From NCBI RefSeq assembly GCF_900143245.1, contig NZ_FRDK01000005.1, positions 124,001 through 188,000 on the forward strand: a stretch of DNA of 64,000 bases. The letters are read 5' to 3'. This document shows positions 27,171-39,300 of the stretch, in pieces. Made by a program: the position numbers and the translations under genes. The notes beneath the pieces are model-generated. The model was not told the DNA's origin. It did not search any database and worked only from the letters and a program-made list of their open reading frames with translations. This stretch comes from Flavobacterium fryxellicola. Lineage in GTDB: Bacteria > Bacteroidota > Bacteroidia > Flavobacteriales > Flavobacteriaceae. The stretch's first letter is position 1. The number at the start of each line of letters is the position of its first letter.

Positions 27171-28448
27171 ATGGAAGCACCACTTGCAGAACGCATACGC
27201 CCGCAAAAATTAGAAGACTACATCAGTCAATCCCATCTCGTGGGACCAAATGGTTCATTGACGCAACAAATAATAAAAGGAATTATTCCGTCATTAATTT
27301 TTTGGGGACCGCCTGGAACTGGGAAAACTACATTGGCACAAATTATTGCACAAGAATCGAAACGTCCCTTTTATATTTTGAGCGCGATTAATTCAGGTGT
27401 TAAGGATATTCGGGAAGTGATTGACAAAGCAAAGCAAAGTGGCGGTTTATTTACTGCAAAAAATCCTATTCTTTTTATTGATGAGATTCACCGTTTTAGC
27501 AAATCCCAGCAGGATTCGTTATTGGCTGCTGTCGAAAAAGGTTGGATTACTCTAATAGGCGCCACTACCGAAAACCCAAGCTTTGAAGTGATTCCTGCTT
27601 TACTTTCCCGCTGTCAGGTCTATGTCTTGAACGCTTTCACAAAAAAGGATTTAGAATCTCTGCTAGCTCGCGCAATGAAAACCGATACTTATTTCTCTAC
27701 TAAAAACATTAAATTAAACGAGACCGAAGCACTACTGCGACTTTCCGGCGGAGATGGCCGTAAGCTATTAAATATTTTTGAACTTGTTGTAAACGCTTCT
27801 AACGAAGACGATGTAATAATCACTAATGATCGTGTTTTTGCTTTGGTACAGCAAAATACTGTTTTGTATGACAAAACTGGAGAACAACATTATGACATTG
27901 TTTCTGCTTTTATAAAATCGATTCGTGGCAGCGATCCCAACGGAGCGGTGTACTGGCTTGCCCGAATGATCGAAGGCGGTGAAGATGTAAAATTCATAGC
28001 CCGACGAATGCTTATTCTCAGCAGTGAAGATATAGGAAATGCAAATCCTACTGCCTTTATCATGGCCAACAATACGTTTCAAGCGGTGACTACGATTGGG
28101 TATCCGGAAAGCCGAATCATATTAAGCCAATGTGCGGTTTATCTTGCGACTTCTCCCAAAAGTAATGCTTCCTATTTAGCGATTGGAACTGCACAACAGC
28201 TAGTAAAGCAAACCGGAGATCTGCCAGTTCCTATTCACCTGCGCAACGCACCCACAAAATTAATGAAAGAATTAGGTTATGGTGAGGAGTACAAATACGC
28301 CCATGATTACACTAATAATTTTGCTGAACAAGAATTTTTACCTGATGCCATCAGTAAAAAACCTATTTATATTCCTGGAAATAATTCAAGAGAAAACACA
28401 ATAAGAGAATTTCTAAAAAACCGTTGGAAAAATAAATACGGATATTAA
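27171..28448 (+). CDS. rarA: Replication-associated recombination protein A (RarA/MgsA AAA+ ATPase)
   Basis: 425 aa. A clamp-loader-like AAA+ ATPase acting at stalled replication forks. Walker A GPPGTGKT is at 46-53 and Walker B FIDEIHRF near 102-109, followed by sensor 1 [11 protein letters not shown] and the RarA C-terminal region ([40 protein letters not shown]). Length is normal. The structured element at 27011-27093 lies about 80 bp upstream on the same strand. Confidence 0.95.
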   Translation: MEAPLAERIRPQKLEDYISQSHLVGPNGSLTQQIIKGIIPSLIFWGPPGTGKTTLAQIIAQESKRPFYILSAINSGVKDIREVIDKAKQSGGLFTAKNPILFIDEIHRFSKSQQDSLLAAVEKGWITLIGATTENPSFEVIPALLSRCQVYVLNAFTKKDLESLLARAMKTDTYFSTKNIKLNETEALLRLSGGDGRKLLNIFELVVNASNEDDVIITNDRVFALVQQNTVLYDKTGEQHYDIVSAFIKSIRGSDPNGAVYWLARMIEGGEDVKFIARRMLILSSEDIGNANPTAFIMANNTFQAVTTIGYPESRIILSQCAVYLATSPKSNASYLAIGTAQQLVKQTGDLPVPIHLRNAPTKLMKELGYGEEYKYAHDYTNNFAEQEFLPDAISKKPIYIPGNNSRENTIREFLKNRWKNKYGY

Positions 28449-28449
28449 A

Positions 28450-28493
28450 TTCCATAAAAAAAGTCTTGATTACTCAAGACTTTTTTTATGGAA
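28450..28493. terminator. Bidirectional terminator between rarA and the secreted-protein gene
   Basis: A perfect 20-bp stem (28450-28469 with 28474-28493) with loop TTAC and internal A/T runs that provide a T-tract on both strands. It lies between two convergent genes, 1 bp after the rarA stop. Confidence 0.9.
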
Positions 28494-28520
28494 CTATGCA
28501 GAAAATGAATAGGTAAGAAT

Positions 28521-29267
28521 TTAAAACTTAACCGCTACTTTTTCTGAAATTAATTTATCATTTTGATAATACTCAAAATACCATTGGTTGTCTTTCAAAA
28601 TTAAGGATCCTTGAACTGTATCACGCATTGCAATAAATGAATTGGCTTGCGATGTTTTAAACAACTTCATAACCACTTTTGGGGTATTGTCAATAAGCTG
28701 AAAACCAGTTTCGGTCGCCTGAGCGTAAAGCATAGTACCCTCTTTACTTGTTAGGTTTGGATTCAAATCTGTTACATTTACCATTTCCTTTATTACAGGA
28801 GTAGCAGCAGCTGCGATAACTACCGGCTGCGCCTTAGCACGAACTCCACTGTATTTATATTGCAACTCATACACGGATTCGAAGGCTTCAGCAAATGCTT
28901 CATTATAAGCAACTTTATAGTCTTTCTCTTTGCTCTTACCTGCAGCGGATTGAAAAATGATTTTACCATAGCAATCCTTTAAAGTAATGTACAATCTTGT
29001 TGTCAAAAAGCCACTATCATTGACAACATCAGCATACAATAAATCACAACGATCCGCATACTCGCTAGGAATTGCCTCTTTACTATAAAAAGAAACAAAT
29101 CCTGCCTTACTGAAGTTAAACTTTGTTAAGGTGTTCAAACGGTATTGGTTCTCTGCCTTTAGAAAATCATATTTCAAAGGAACGATTACTGCCTTATACT
29201 CATTTACGGATTGCCCGTACGAATAATTAATTACTAGTATTAGTACGAATAGAAATAACTTTTTCAT
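28521..29267 (-). CDS. Hypothetical secreted protein
   Basis: 248 aa with a signal peptide (MKKLFLFVLILVINYSYGQ). No family was recognised. It has a compact N-terminal half with mixed alpha-beta character (KFNFSKAGFVSFYSKEAIPS, ADVVNDSGFLTTRLYITLKD), an Ala/Pro-rich linker near 145-160 and a second small domain (KVVMKLFKTSQANSFIAMRD). A periplasmic or cell-surface location is likely. It is the last gene of a minus-strand run that starts with the TPR gene, 3 bp after the YjjG-like gene. Confidence 0.7.
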   Translation of the reverse strand: MKKLFLFVLILVINYSYGQSVNEYKAVIVPLKYDFLKAENQYRLNTLTKFNFSKAGFVSFYSKEAIPSEYADRCDLLYADVVNDSGFLTTRLYITLKDCYGKIIFQSAAGKSKEKDYKVAYNEAFAEAFESVYELQYKYSGVRAKAQPVVIAAAATPVIKEMVNVTDLNPNLTSKEGTMLYAQATETGFQLIDNTPKVVMKLFKTSQANSFIAMRDTVQGSLILKDNQWYFEYYQNDKLISEKVAVKF

Positions 29268-29270
29268 AGT

Positions 29271-29960
29271 TTATAAATATTTTTTGATTTCTAATAAATG
29301 ATTAATTTGTTTAATGTGACTTCCAACTTCAATTTTTGCTTCGTTGAAAAATACAGCATCTAATCCTGCATCGATTGCTCCTTGAACGTCAGCATCTAAG
29401 CTATCTCCAATCATAATGCTACTTTCTTTTTTGGCTTTAGCCAAATCTAAAGCAAAATCAAAAATTAGTGGATTTGGTTTCTTAACTCCAGCCATTTCCG
29501 AATTGGTAACGGTTCGAAAATAAGACTCAATCTTAGAATTACTTATCTTTTTATATTGTACCTCCGCAAAGCCATTTGTAATGATATGAAGTGTATATCT
29601 TTGACTTAAATACTCTAAAACTTCAATTGTTCCATCAAAAAGGTGATTGTTATCAGGCAAAAAACGAAGATAATCCTCGGCAATAGCATCTATTTCTTCA
29701 TCGGAAATTGTATAATTTATAGCATCAAAAGAGTGTTTCAGTCGATTGTATCGCAATTCTTGATGTGTAATTTTATCATATTGATACAACTTCCAACATT
29801 CTTGATTTATGGGTACGTATTTTTCAATAAATAATTTGGTTTCAATTTCGGGATGATTTCTATTAAAAATCCCCTCGAAAGTCAACTCTGAATTTTTATC
29901 AAAATCCCAAAGCGTATGGTCTAAATCGAAAAATACGTCTTTTATATGTGTTTGTTTCAT
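29271..29960 (-). CDS. HAD-family pyrimidine nucleotidase, YjjG type
   Basis: 229 aa haloacid dehalogenase-fold phosphatase. Motif I FDLDHTLWDFD (nucleophile Asp12, acid Asp14), motif II IITNGFAEVQYKK and motif IV MIGDSLDADVQGAIDAG are intact. The pattern matches the YjjG family, which dephosphorylates non-canonical pyrimidine nucleotides; related phosphoglycolate-phosphatase-like activities are an alternative. It lies 9 bp after radC. Confidence 0.87.
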   Translation of the reverse strand: MKQTHIKDVFFDLDHTLWDFDKNSELTFEGIFNRNHPEIETKLFIEKYVPINQECWKLYQYDKITHQELRYNRLKHSFDAINYTISDEEIDAIAEDYLRFLPDNNHLFDGTIEVLEYLSQRYTLHIITNGFAEVQYKKISNSKIESYFRTVTNSEMAGVKKPNPLIFDFALDLAKAKKESSIMIGDSLDADVQGAIDAGLDAVFFNEAKIEVGSHIKQINHLLEIKKYL

Positions 29961-29969
29961 TTTTTAATT

Positions 29970-30665
29970 TTAAAATATTCCTTCATCTGCAAAGCTGAAA
30001 TAACTGGTTTCTGTGACAATTAGATGATCCAATACTTTTATTTCTAAGCTATCCCCAGCTAATTTCAATTTTCTTGTAATCTGCTTGTCTGCATCACTAG
30101 GCATCAAAGTACCAGAAGGATGATTGTGACATAGTATCAAAGCTGTAGCTCCCATTTCTAGCGCCGTTTTAAAAACAATGCGAACATCCACTAACGTTCC
30201 AGTAATACCGCCTTTACTTAACTGCGATTTAGCAATCACCTTATTTGAATTATTCATGTAAATGATCCAAAATTCTTCATGGGGCAATTCACCAATAATG
30301 GGTTGCATAATCTCAAAAATAATTTTGCTAGAGGTAATTTTTTTTAATTCTACTGCATCCTCAGAACGCCTGCGCCTTCCTAACTCCAAAGCTGCTATAA
30401 TTGAAATCGCTTTGGCCTCTCCTATTCCTTTGAATTGCATGAGCTGAGACAATGATAATTTTCCCAACGCATTCAAATTATTATCCACACTCGCTAGAAT
30501 CCGTTTACTTAAATCCACTGCTGATTCATTTCTACTCCCGGAACCAATCAAAATAGCAATAAGTTCCGCATCACTCAAAACACTTTTGCCTTTCAACATT
30601 AGTTTTTCTCGTGGCTTATCATCTTCGGACCAATTGGTAATAGGAAAAAAGGAATTTTCAGCCAT
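29970..30665 (-). CDS. radC: RadC family JAB-domain protein
   Basis: 231 aa. An N-terminal helix-hairpin-helix region (about 65-95, MQFKGIGEAKAISIIAALEL) is followed by the JAB/MPN domain with the metal motif HNHPSG at 180-185 and the downstream Ser190 and Asp193. RadC proteins were named for DNA repair, but the biochemical role is unsettled. The gene lies in a tight run with a GNAT gene and mpl. Confidence 0.93.
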   Translation of the reverse strand: MAENSFFPITNWSEDDKPREKLMLKGKSVLSDAELIAILIGSGSRNESAVDLSKRILASVDNNLNALGKLSLSQLMQFKGIGEAKAISIIAALELGRRRRSEDAVELKKITSSKIIFEIMQPIIGELPHEEFWIIYMNNSNKVIAKSQLSKGGITGTLVDVRIVFKTALEMGATALILCHNHPSGTLMPSDADKQITRKLKLAGDSLEIKVLDHLIVTETSYFSFADEGIF

Positions 30666-30676
30666 TCACTTGTTAT

Positions 30677-31135
30677 TTAAATTTTTTTTCGCATGCAAAT
30701 ACTATTCGATAAACCCACATAAGGTTCGTAATTTTCAACTATTTCATAACCTGATTTTTGATATAAAGCAATAGCCTCTTTTTGCTTGGACAATGTTTCC
30801 AAAACAGAGAATGTAAATCCCGAGTCTAGTGCCCAAAGCTCTAACTCCTGTAAAACAGTTTGGGCTAAGCCCATTCCTCTCGCTTCAGGAGAAACAAACA
30901 TACGTTTTATTTCAATCGCATTTGTATCGTATTTTTTAAAACAACCACAACCTACTGCTTTGTTGTCCTTGTAAATAACAATCACATTTGGATTTAGTTC
31001 TAAAATATTGTTGCCCCAGTAATTTGCTTTCAATTCCGGATATCGTTCCCATAAACTTTTATCCAAAACGGCTATCAAATGGACAAAATCAAGATTTTCA
31101 CTAGTAGTTCTTACAATTTTTATTGTGTCGTTCAT
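30677..31135 (-). CDS. GNAT-family N-acetyltransferase
   Basis: 152 aa, a single Gcn5-related acetyltransferase fold. The acetyl-CoA-binding motif A reads RGMGLA (86-91), with FVSPEA ahead of it and LYQKSGYEIVENYEPYVG (motif B region) near the end. The acceptor substrate cannot be told. It lies between mpl (9 bp) and radC (11 bp) and is probably co-transcribed. Confidence 0.88.
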   Translation of the reverse strand: MNDTIKIVRTTSENLDFVHLIAVLDKSLWERYPELKANYWGNNILELNPNVIVIYKDNKAVGCGCFKKYDTNAIEIKRMFVSPEARGMGLAQTVLQELELWALDSGFTFSVLETLSKQKEAIALYQKSGYEIVENYEPYVGLSNSICMRKKI

Positions 31136-31143
31136 ATCCCTAT

Positions 31144-32499
31144 TTACTGAACTAATTCCTTTACCTCATCGAAGTTTAATCCACCATAATTACCTGAACT
31201 CATCAACAGCAAAGCCGTGTTTTCGAGTTTCAAGTTAAATAAATAATTTTTGAAATCTTTCGGATTGGTATAAATAATTAAATCTTCCCGATTAAATGCT
31301 TTAGCAATTTGTTCGTAGGTAACTTCTTCAAGCTGTTTGATTTTTACGGCATCAGGAGAGTAAAAAACGACTGCTTTATCTGCATATTCCAAAGCGCCTT
31401 CATATTCTTTAAGAAACTCAGCATTCAAACTGCTGTAGGTGTGTAGCTCTAAACACGCTACCAAAGTCCGGTTTGGATATTGCTCTTTTACGGCTCTTGT
31501 CGTCGCCGCAACTTTGCTTGGAGAATGGGCAAAATCTTTATAGGCTACTTTTGTTTTGCTTTCTGCAATTTTTTCTAATCTTTTTGATGCGCCTTTGAAA
31601 CTTGCTATGGCTTCATAAAAATCAGCTTCATCAACGCCCATATTTTGACAAATCCATTTGGCTCCAGCCAAATTATTCAAGTTATGCTCGCCAAAAACCT
31701 CAATTGGCATGGCGCCTTCTGGAGTTTCAAGAAGGGTTACGCCATCATTAACAGAATATTTAGGGGTGTGATATGCTAGTTTCCGAACGGGGTTTGTGGC
31801 TGCCTCAGAAACCCGTTTCACTTCAGCATCGTCTTCATTGTACACTAAAATCCCACCATTTGTAATTTTTCTAATAAAAACCTCAAACTGTTCTACATAA
31901 TTTTCATACGTTGGAAAAACATTAATGTGATCCCAAGCAATCCCTGAAATCAATGCGATATTGGGTTGGTACAAATGGAATTTTGGTCTGCGGTCGATTG
32001 GTGAAGACAAATATTCATCTCCTTCCAGAACGATAAAATCGTTCTCCTCGGTAAGATGAACCATGGTATCGAAACCCTCCAATTGAGCACCCACCATATA
32101 ATCTACTGCTATATCATGGTAATGCATCACATGTAAAATCATAGAGGTAATTGTTGTTTTCCCATGAGAACCACCAATCACTACCCGTGTTTTATTTTTG
32201 GATTGTTCGTATAAGAATTCTGGATAGGAATATATTTTCAGTCCTAGTTCTTGTGCTTTTATCAATTCTGGATTGTCTGCTTTGGCATGCATACCCAAAA
32301 TAACCGCTTCAAGATCTTGTGTTATTTTCTCAGGAAACCAGCCCAATTCCTGCGGTAAAATTCCTTTTTTATCTAGTCTTGATTTTGATGGTTCGAAAAT
32401 AGCATCGTCACTTCCCGTAACTTGATACCCTTTATTATGTAGTGCTAAGGCTAGATTGTGCATCGCGCTTCCTCCTATCGCAATAAAATGTGTCCGCAT
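31144..32499 (-). CDS. mpl: UDP-N-acetylmuramate:L-alanyl-gamma-D-glutamyl-meso-diaminopimelate ligase
   Basis: 451 aa Mur-ligase-family enzyme that joins recycled murein tripeptide to UDP-MurNAc. The N-terminal domain begins MRTHFIAIGGSAMHNLALAL, the Mpl form of the MurC start. The ATP loop GGSHGKTT is at 109-116, with the segment SGIAWDHINVFPTYENY beyond it. MurC is the alternative, but FIAIGGSAMHNLA favours Mpl. Confidence 0.88.
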   Translation of the reverse strand: MRTHFIAIGGSAMHNLALALHNKGYQVTGSDDAIFEPSKSRLDKKGILPQELGWFPEKITQDLEAVILGMHAKADNPELIKAQELGLKIYSYPEFLYEQSKNKTRVVIGGSHGKTTITSMILHVMHYHDIAVDYMVGAQLEGFDTMVHLTEENDFIVLEGDEYLSSPIDRRPKFHLYQPNIALISGIAWDHINVFPTYENYVEQFEVFIRKITNGGILVYNEDDAEVKRVSEAATNPVRKLAYHTPKYSVNDGVTLLETPEGAMPIEVFGEHNLNNLAGAKWICQNMGVDEADFYEAIASFKGASKRLEKIAESKTKVAYKDFAHSPSKVAATTRAVKEQYPNRTLVACLELHTYSSLNAEFLKEYEGALEYADKAVVFYSPDAVKIKQLEEVTYEQIAKAFNREDLIIYTNPKDFKNYLFNLKLENTALLLMSSGNYGGLNFDEVKELVQ

Positions 32500-32543
32500 T
32501 CTTATTTTTAGTTTATGGTTGTTGCATTCAAGTAGGGATAAAA

Positions 32544-33242
32544 TCAGTCTTGAATTTTTTTATTGTAGGTCTCTAATATTGTTTTTGCTTTTTCAGGTTC
32601 GCTCATTTTATTTTTATATAGACTGGCTAATTTTTCATAACTTGTTTTGGAACCTCCTGCTAGTATTGCTTTTTTATAGTGTTGTTCTGCTGTTTTATAC
32701 CGTTTAAAATACTCCTCAATATGCCCTCGTGACAAATAGCCATCGACAGAAGATAGGCGAAGTAATTCATTGGAATACTTTATGGCTTTCGATTCACTAC
32801 CGCCCACAATTCCCGGCAACTGAATATACAATTCGATAAGTGCCCAACGGGCTTCAAGGTGCTTAGGATTAAGCTTTATTGCTTTTTCAAAAGATTCTTT
32901 TACTTCATCAATCATACCAAGCGCCTTAAACTTATTTGACTCCTTAGCTTTCATCCCTAAAGCACCGCCGTATTTATAGTTATAATTAGCCTCAGATGGC
33001 TTGAGCTGTTTTAACTTTTTGTAGTACCCAATCGCTGCATCCCAAGACTTACCTCGACCAGCAATATCGCCTAAATACTCAATGGTTTTTAGATCTACAG
33101 GATTAGCCTTTAAAACCGATTCAAAAATAGCTTCCGCTTGACTGTATTTTTTTTCTTCGAACAGTTTTTCACCTTTTTCAAAATTGGATTGAGACCACAT
33201 CATAATTGGTAGCAATAAAAATAAATAAAGAATTTGTTTCAT
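32544..33242 (-). CDS. TPR-repeat secreted protein
   Basis: 232 aa with a signal peptide (MKQILYLFLLLPIMMWSQ) and several tetratricopeptide repeats, for example KYSQAEAIFESVLKANPVDL, WDAAIGYYKKLKQLKPSEAN and KLNPKHLEARWALIELYIQL. It is probably a periplasmic scaffold. Its ATG is preceded by TATTTTTG ending 5 bp upstream. It heads the minus-strand run leading to mpl. Confidence 0.82.
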   Translation of the reverse strand: MKQILYLFLLLPIMMWSQSNFEKGEKLFEEKKYSQAEAIFESVLKANPVDLKTIEYLGDIAGRGKSWDAAIGYYKKLKQLKPSEANYNYKYGGALGMKAKESNKFKALGMIDEVKESFEKAIKLNPKHLEARWALIELYIQLPGIVGGSESKAIKYSNELLRLSSVDGYLSRGHIEEYFKRYKTAEQHYKKAILAGGSKTSYEKLASLYKNKMSEPEKAKTILETYNKKIQD

Positions 33243-33246
33243 TCTT

Positions 33247-33254
33247 CAAAAATA
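33247..33254 (-). promoter_or_regulatory. Predicted -7 element of the TPR gene
   Basis: TATTTTTG on the minus strand is a perfect TAnnTTTG box ending four bases before the ATG (33240-33242), implying a leader of almost zero length. No clear -33 element is seen. Confidence 0.4.
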
Positions 33255-33373
33255 GGGAAATATCAATTGTTAGGTTTGTTTTTAAGTAAATATTAGTAAT
33301 TTGGTAGGAAATATTTTCAGTTCTTATCTCTATATGATCTTAGACTATTTGGTAATAATTTTAAATAGAACCT

Positions 33374-36300
33374 ATGAAACGTATTTTCTTGCTCTTTATC
33401 TTCCTTTCTGCCATTGCTTTTGGACAAAATTATGACAAAAACTGGCAGAAAGTTATTGAAAATGAAAATCTCGGAAAAATTAAAACAGCAAATGCTTTTG
33501 TAGAAAAAATTTATAAAAAAGCAGCGGCTGAACATGATGAAGCGCAAATCATCAAGTGCTTTTTCTATACTTCTAAATTTTTACAAGTAGTTGATGAAAA
33601 TGCGCAAACAAAAATCATTAATAATTTAAAATCAGAAATCACTCGTGCATCTGCACCAGGAAAGGCAATTTTGAATTTGGTTTACGCCAAATGCTTGATT
33701 GATTATCAAAAACAAAACTCCTATTTACTTTACAATAGAACAAATAGTGTAAGTTTGGACGATCAATTTTTAACTTGGACAACAAAAGACTTTTTGGAAC
33801 AAATCAATCGTGCTTTAGAAAAAACATTAGAAAATGACGCAATATTAAAGCAAACCTCCTTAAGTAACTACCAGCTAATTTTTAATTATCTTGATGAAGA
33901 AAAAATAAAAAAAGAAAACCTATTTAACTATTTACTGAAAGAAAACATTACGCTATATACGTCACAGATTAGGCAATGGGAAATCCAAAAAAAGGAATTC
34001 TTGCCTTATCAACAAGAACTCTTGGGGAATTCGGCATCTTTTTTAAAACTAAATTTTGATTTTGTCAAAAATATAATAGTAAAAAAAATCCTTGAATTGT
34101 ATCAAATACAAGAGACAAACTCTTCTGATTTCGAAAACCAACTCGATAGAATTCAATTTTGCAATAGCGTTTTGGTAGACTCTGATGATATCGTTATGAA
34201 ATCATTAATTGCGATTCAAAAAGTATCCAAAGATCCACTTCTGACTCAAAAAATTCAGTTAGAAAAAGCCATTATTCTGAACAGACACGCTTCAAAAGAA
34301 ACACACTCCGACTATAACATTCAAGCTATTGCAACACTTGACAGTATTATAAAAATCAATAATCGTTCAAACGCTCACAAACATGCTTTACAAAAAATAC
34401 AAAACATTCAAGCTAAATCATTGAATATTCAACTTCAAAAATTTTCGTATACCAATGAAAATACTAGAGCATTTATTAGATATAAAAATCTAAATGAACT
34501 TTCCATTTCTTTCTTTCAAATCGATCAAAATACGACAAAAAATTTCCGAAATTCTCCCCATAACAAAGACAGTTTAGTTGCTGCAATAATTAAAAACAAA
34601 AAAGCACTTACCACTAAAAACTATATACTTGAAGAAAAGAATAATTATTTTGAATACAGCACTGAAGTACTTTTACCTCCATTAAAAACGGGCAGTTATT
34701 TAGTGTATTTTGAAAGCACTTCAGATATCAAGAATACTAAAGCATTTGCTTACGAAACCATTACAATTTCAAATATCACAGTATTAACCTCGGAAAACAA
34801 TAAGAAAGAGAATTATCTGGTGTTAGACAGAAAAACGGGAAAACCTATAGAAAATGTTTCGATAGCACTCTTGAATCAAACAAGTATAACCGACAAAAAT
34901 GGTACGGCAACGCATGTAAAAGAAAATAACAACCGTAATTATAGCCTTGTCGAATATACAACAGATACCGATTCGTTACTCCTTAATAATCGGTACTCGA
35001 ATTACCATAATGATTACGCTACTTTAGAAAACCAGAAAGCAAAAGGCAAAGTCGAATTTTATTTGGACCGCGCTATTTACCGTCCTGGACAAACGGTGTT
35101 TTACAAAGGAATTGCGGTACAAAAAATCAAAAATAAAACAAGTGTTCTTCCAAAAACCACCTTTAAAATTATCGTAAAAGATGCAAATTATACAATTTTC
35201 AAAGAATTGCAAGTAACAAGCAATGAATTTGGTTCTTTTTCAGGATCCTTTATTCTGCCATCATCAGGATTAACAGGTACTTTTAGAATAGAAGCCGACG
35301 AGCCCCACTACAATGAAAAGGATGTGATTTACAATTCTATTAAAAAGGAACATTCGTTCTGGGACGAAAATGATTTTGAAGATTCTTCGCTATCATTTCA
35401 AGTGGAAGAGTACAAAAAACCAAAATTTGAAGTGACTTTCGAACCTTTTAAAAATGCCTATCAAGTCAATCAAAAAGTAAGCGTAAATGGATTGGCCAAA
35501 GCTTTTGCCGGAAGCAGCATTTCGGATGCAAAAGTAAGTTATAAGGTCACATTAATCCCTTACACCTTAAGCAACGGGTACTACTACCAACAAAATGGTA
35601 AATCAGAAAATATTTTAGTTGGCGAGACTACAACGGATGCTTCTGGAAAATTCGATATAAATTTTATCGCTACACCATTTGAAAACACCTCTAAAGAACA
35701 GTTACCCATTTTTGAATATTATATCTCAGCAACCGTTACTGATAGTAATGGCGAAACGCATCAAAACCGCACGAATATCCGGATTGGGTATCATTCTTTG
35801 ACACTCACTGCAACAATTCCAAACCGAATTGAAACCAAAAACGAAAATGAAATCGCACTTAAAAGCACTAATCTCAACGGAGAATTTTTAGCTGTAAAAG
35901 GCGAGATTAACCTTTATTATGTGAGTCCTTTTTCGGATAAATTTAAATCCCGAGTTTTTCCACAACCAGAAATCGAATCGATTTCAAAAGAAGATTTTGA
36001 GCGATTATTTCCATACGAACAAAATGAAAAAGCAACTGTTGAAAAACCAAGTCCAACTTTAGTCTTTTCTAAAAAGATTGACACTGAAAAAGATAAAAAA
36101 CTAGCGTTGGATTTCATTTCCAAGTATAAATCAGGCAATTATAAAGTTATTTTTTCTGCCAAAGATGCTTTTGAAAATCCAATAGAAACCAGCACTAATT
36201 TCCAATTGATACAGAGCAAGGACAAAATCGATTCCAGTAAATTATTTGTTGCGAAACAAATCAATGCTGATGCTAAAAAAGATGGTTTTGTTGTAGTAAA

Positions 36301-39300
36301 ATTAACGTCGGTTATTCCTGAACTTTATATCAATACAACCGCAAATTATCAAAGTTTCCTCTATTTCGAAAATACTTATCATCTGCAAAACAATGAAGTC
36401 ATTATCAAAGTTCCGCTAAAAAAAGAGTTTGAAAAAAGAATGAACATTGGTTTTGAAAGTGTGTTTGAAAATCAAACTTTTTATGACGAAATAAAAGTAA
36501 TTCTCAATGAGGAGCAATCCAAATTGGAATTCACAGTTGAAAGTTTCAGAAACAAATTACAACCCGGAAGTAGCGAAAATTGGTCGTTTCAATTAAAAAC
36601 ATTTAATACTTCAAAAGAAGCTGAAGTTTTGGCCTCAATGTATGACAGTTCTTTAGATCAGTTTGCTAAAAGGGATTGGAATGATTTGACTTTTAGAGAT
36701 GGCAACTATAACGCTCTATCCTTCAAAACAAGCTTAGGATTTGAAAAGATTTACAGTTCGATTCGTAATTTAAATCTCTTGTTTAAAAGCATTGAGTTAA
36801 ACGATAAAAACACCGAATTACTGTGGTTTGGCTTTAATATCAACGATTCTTTCACCCAGCAGCAACAAAAAGCGTATCGAAAAGAACTAAATAGTAAAAG
36901 CAGAAAACCGCTAACTGCCAAAATGATTTCTGGAATTGTTACTGATGGTCAAGAACCGCTGCCAGGCGTCAGTATCGTCATTAATGGACTTCAACGAAGC
37001 ACACAAACTGATTTTGATGGTTATTACCAAATAGAAGCCGCTATAGGAGAAGAGTTAACCATAAACTATATTGGTTTTGAACAAAAAACAATCAAAATTG
37101 ATTCTAATACCGTAGACATTATCTTGACAGAAGCGCAAAACAGTCTTCAAGAAGTTGTAGTGATGGGGTATGGGAGTGTAAAAAATAAGTCATTATCAAG
37201 TTCTGTACAAGTCGTTGAAGAAGCTGATAATGCTATCTACAATACAGCAGGAATAGCTATAAAACTAGAAGGAAAAGCCAGTGGAGTAACACTTAGAGGT
37301 ATCGGCAGCATTTCAGATAAGTACAAAAATGCCTTATATATCGTTGATGGCGAACCAGTAACAGAAGAAAAATTAAAATTAATTGCAGCATCAGATATTA
37401 TTGCTGTGGATGTTTTAAAAAGCGATAAAGCAACCGCACTTTACGGCAGCAAAGGAGCAAATGGCGCCATTATAATCACCACCAAAAAAGCACTTGAAGC
37501 GGTAACGCAAGTCAAAGCAAGAACCAACTTGGCTGAAACAGCTTTCTTTTATCCTGATTTAAAAACAGATTCAAACGGAAAAATAAGTTTCAATTTCACA
37601 ACGCCTGAAGCATTAACAGCTTGGAAATTGCGTTTAATGGCACACAACAAGCAAGCAGTTTCCGGTTATTTAGAGAAAACGGTTGTAACACAAAAAGAAC
37701 TTATGATTACGCCAAATTTCCCTCGCTTTTTTAGAGAAAAAGACCGCATTACCATTACCGCAAAAATTGCAAACATCACGAAGGATCCTAAAGTAGGAAT
37801 AGCGCTTTTTCAGCTTTTTGACGCTACAACCATGCAACCTATTGATCCTAAAATGATGCATACAAAAACAACTCAAAATTTTATACTTCCTGCTTTTGGT
37901 AACACTACTGTCAGTTGGGAAATCTATATTCCCGAAGGCTTGCAAGGAGTGCAGTATAAAATTTTGGCGAAAGCCGGAAACTTCTCTGACGGGGAAGAAA
38001 GCCTACTTCCAGTTCTTAGCAACAGCATGCTCGTTACAGAGAGTATTCCGGTTTGGGTGCGCGAAAATTCGAAGAAAGAATACTCCTTTGAAAATCTAAA
38101 AAATAATACGTCGAGCACGTTACGCCATCATCAATTTACGTTTGAATACACTTCAAATCCGTCATGGATCGCCATTCAATCCTTGCCCTATTTAATGGAA
38201 TACGAACATGAATGTGCTGAGCAAACTTTTGCACGCTTTTATGCAAATGCTTTAGCTACCGAAATAATAAATAGCAATCCTACAATTGCTGCTGTTTTTG
38301 ATAGTTGGAAAAAAAATGGAGCATTACATGCTAAACTCGAAGAAAATGAAGCCTTAAAATCTATAATTTTATCCGAGACCCCTTGGCTTAATGATGCGAA
38401 AACCGAAGACGAAAAGAAACAGCAACTTGCCACCCTTTTTGATTTAGAAAAAATGAAAACTTCACAAGAGGCAACATTCAGCAAACTCAAACAAAAGCAA
38501 AAACCTTCAGGAGGATTTGCATGGTTTGACGGCAGCGATGAAAACGAATACATCACAAGGCATATTTTAGCAGGTTTAGGCCATCTTGCTGCGCTTAGTC
38601 AAGAAAAAAGTACCAATATAAAAATCGGCAGTATTACAAAAACAGGCGTACCATTTTTAGATCAAAAGTTTTTACAAAAACACTCAACTAGAATACAAAA
38701 TTTAAAGGCTGAGGATCAATTCATTTGGCACAATCCGTATTCCGAACTGCATTATTTGTACAGCAGAAGTTTTTTCTTGAAGGAATATCCGCTTTCAGAT
38801 ACGTTACAAAAAGTAACAAAACAGTATCTCGAAATTGCTAAAAAAGATTGGATGACGTATTCTATTTATGAAAAAGGATTAGCCGCGCTAAGTCTAAGTC
38901 GCTTTGGCGAAAAGGAGACGGCTAAAAAAATTCTTGTTAGCCTTAAAGAAACTAGTTCAAATAATGAAGACTGGGGAATGTATTGGATAGCTAACAAATC
39001 TGGTTATTTCTGGTATCAGGCGCCTATAGAAACGCAAGCACTTCTGATTGAAGCTTTCACCGAAATAACAAACGACACCAAATCAGTAGATGCCATGAAG
39101 GTTTGGTTATTAAAAACCAAACAAACCAAAAATTGGCCGACAACCAAAGCTACAACTGAGGCAGTTTATGCTTTGTTAATGCAAGGATCGGATTGGTTGA
39201 GTGTAAAAAACAACACCAGTATCAAAATTGGTGATGAGAAAATCCTGACCAGAAAACTTGCTGACAGCGAAAAGGAAGCTGCAACAGGCTATATAAAACT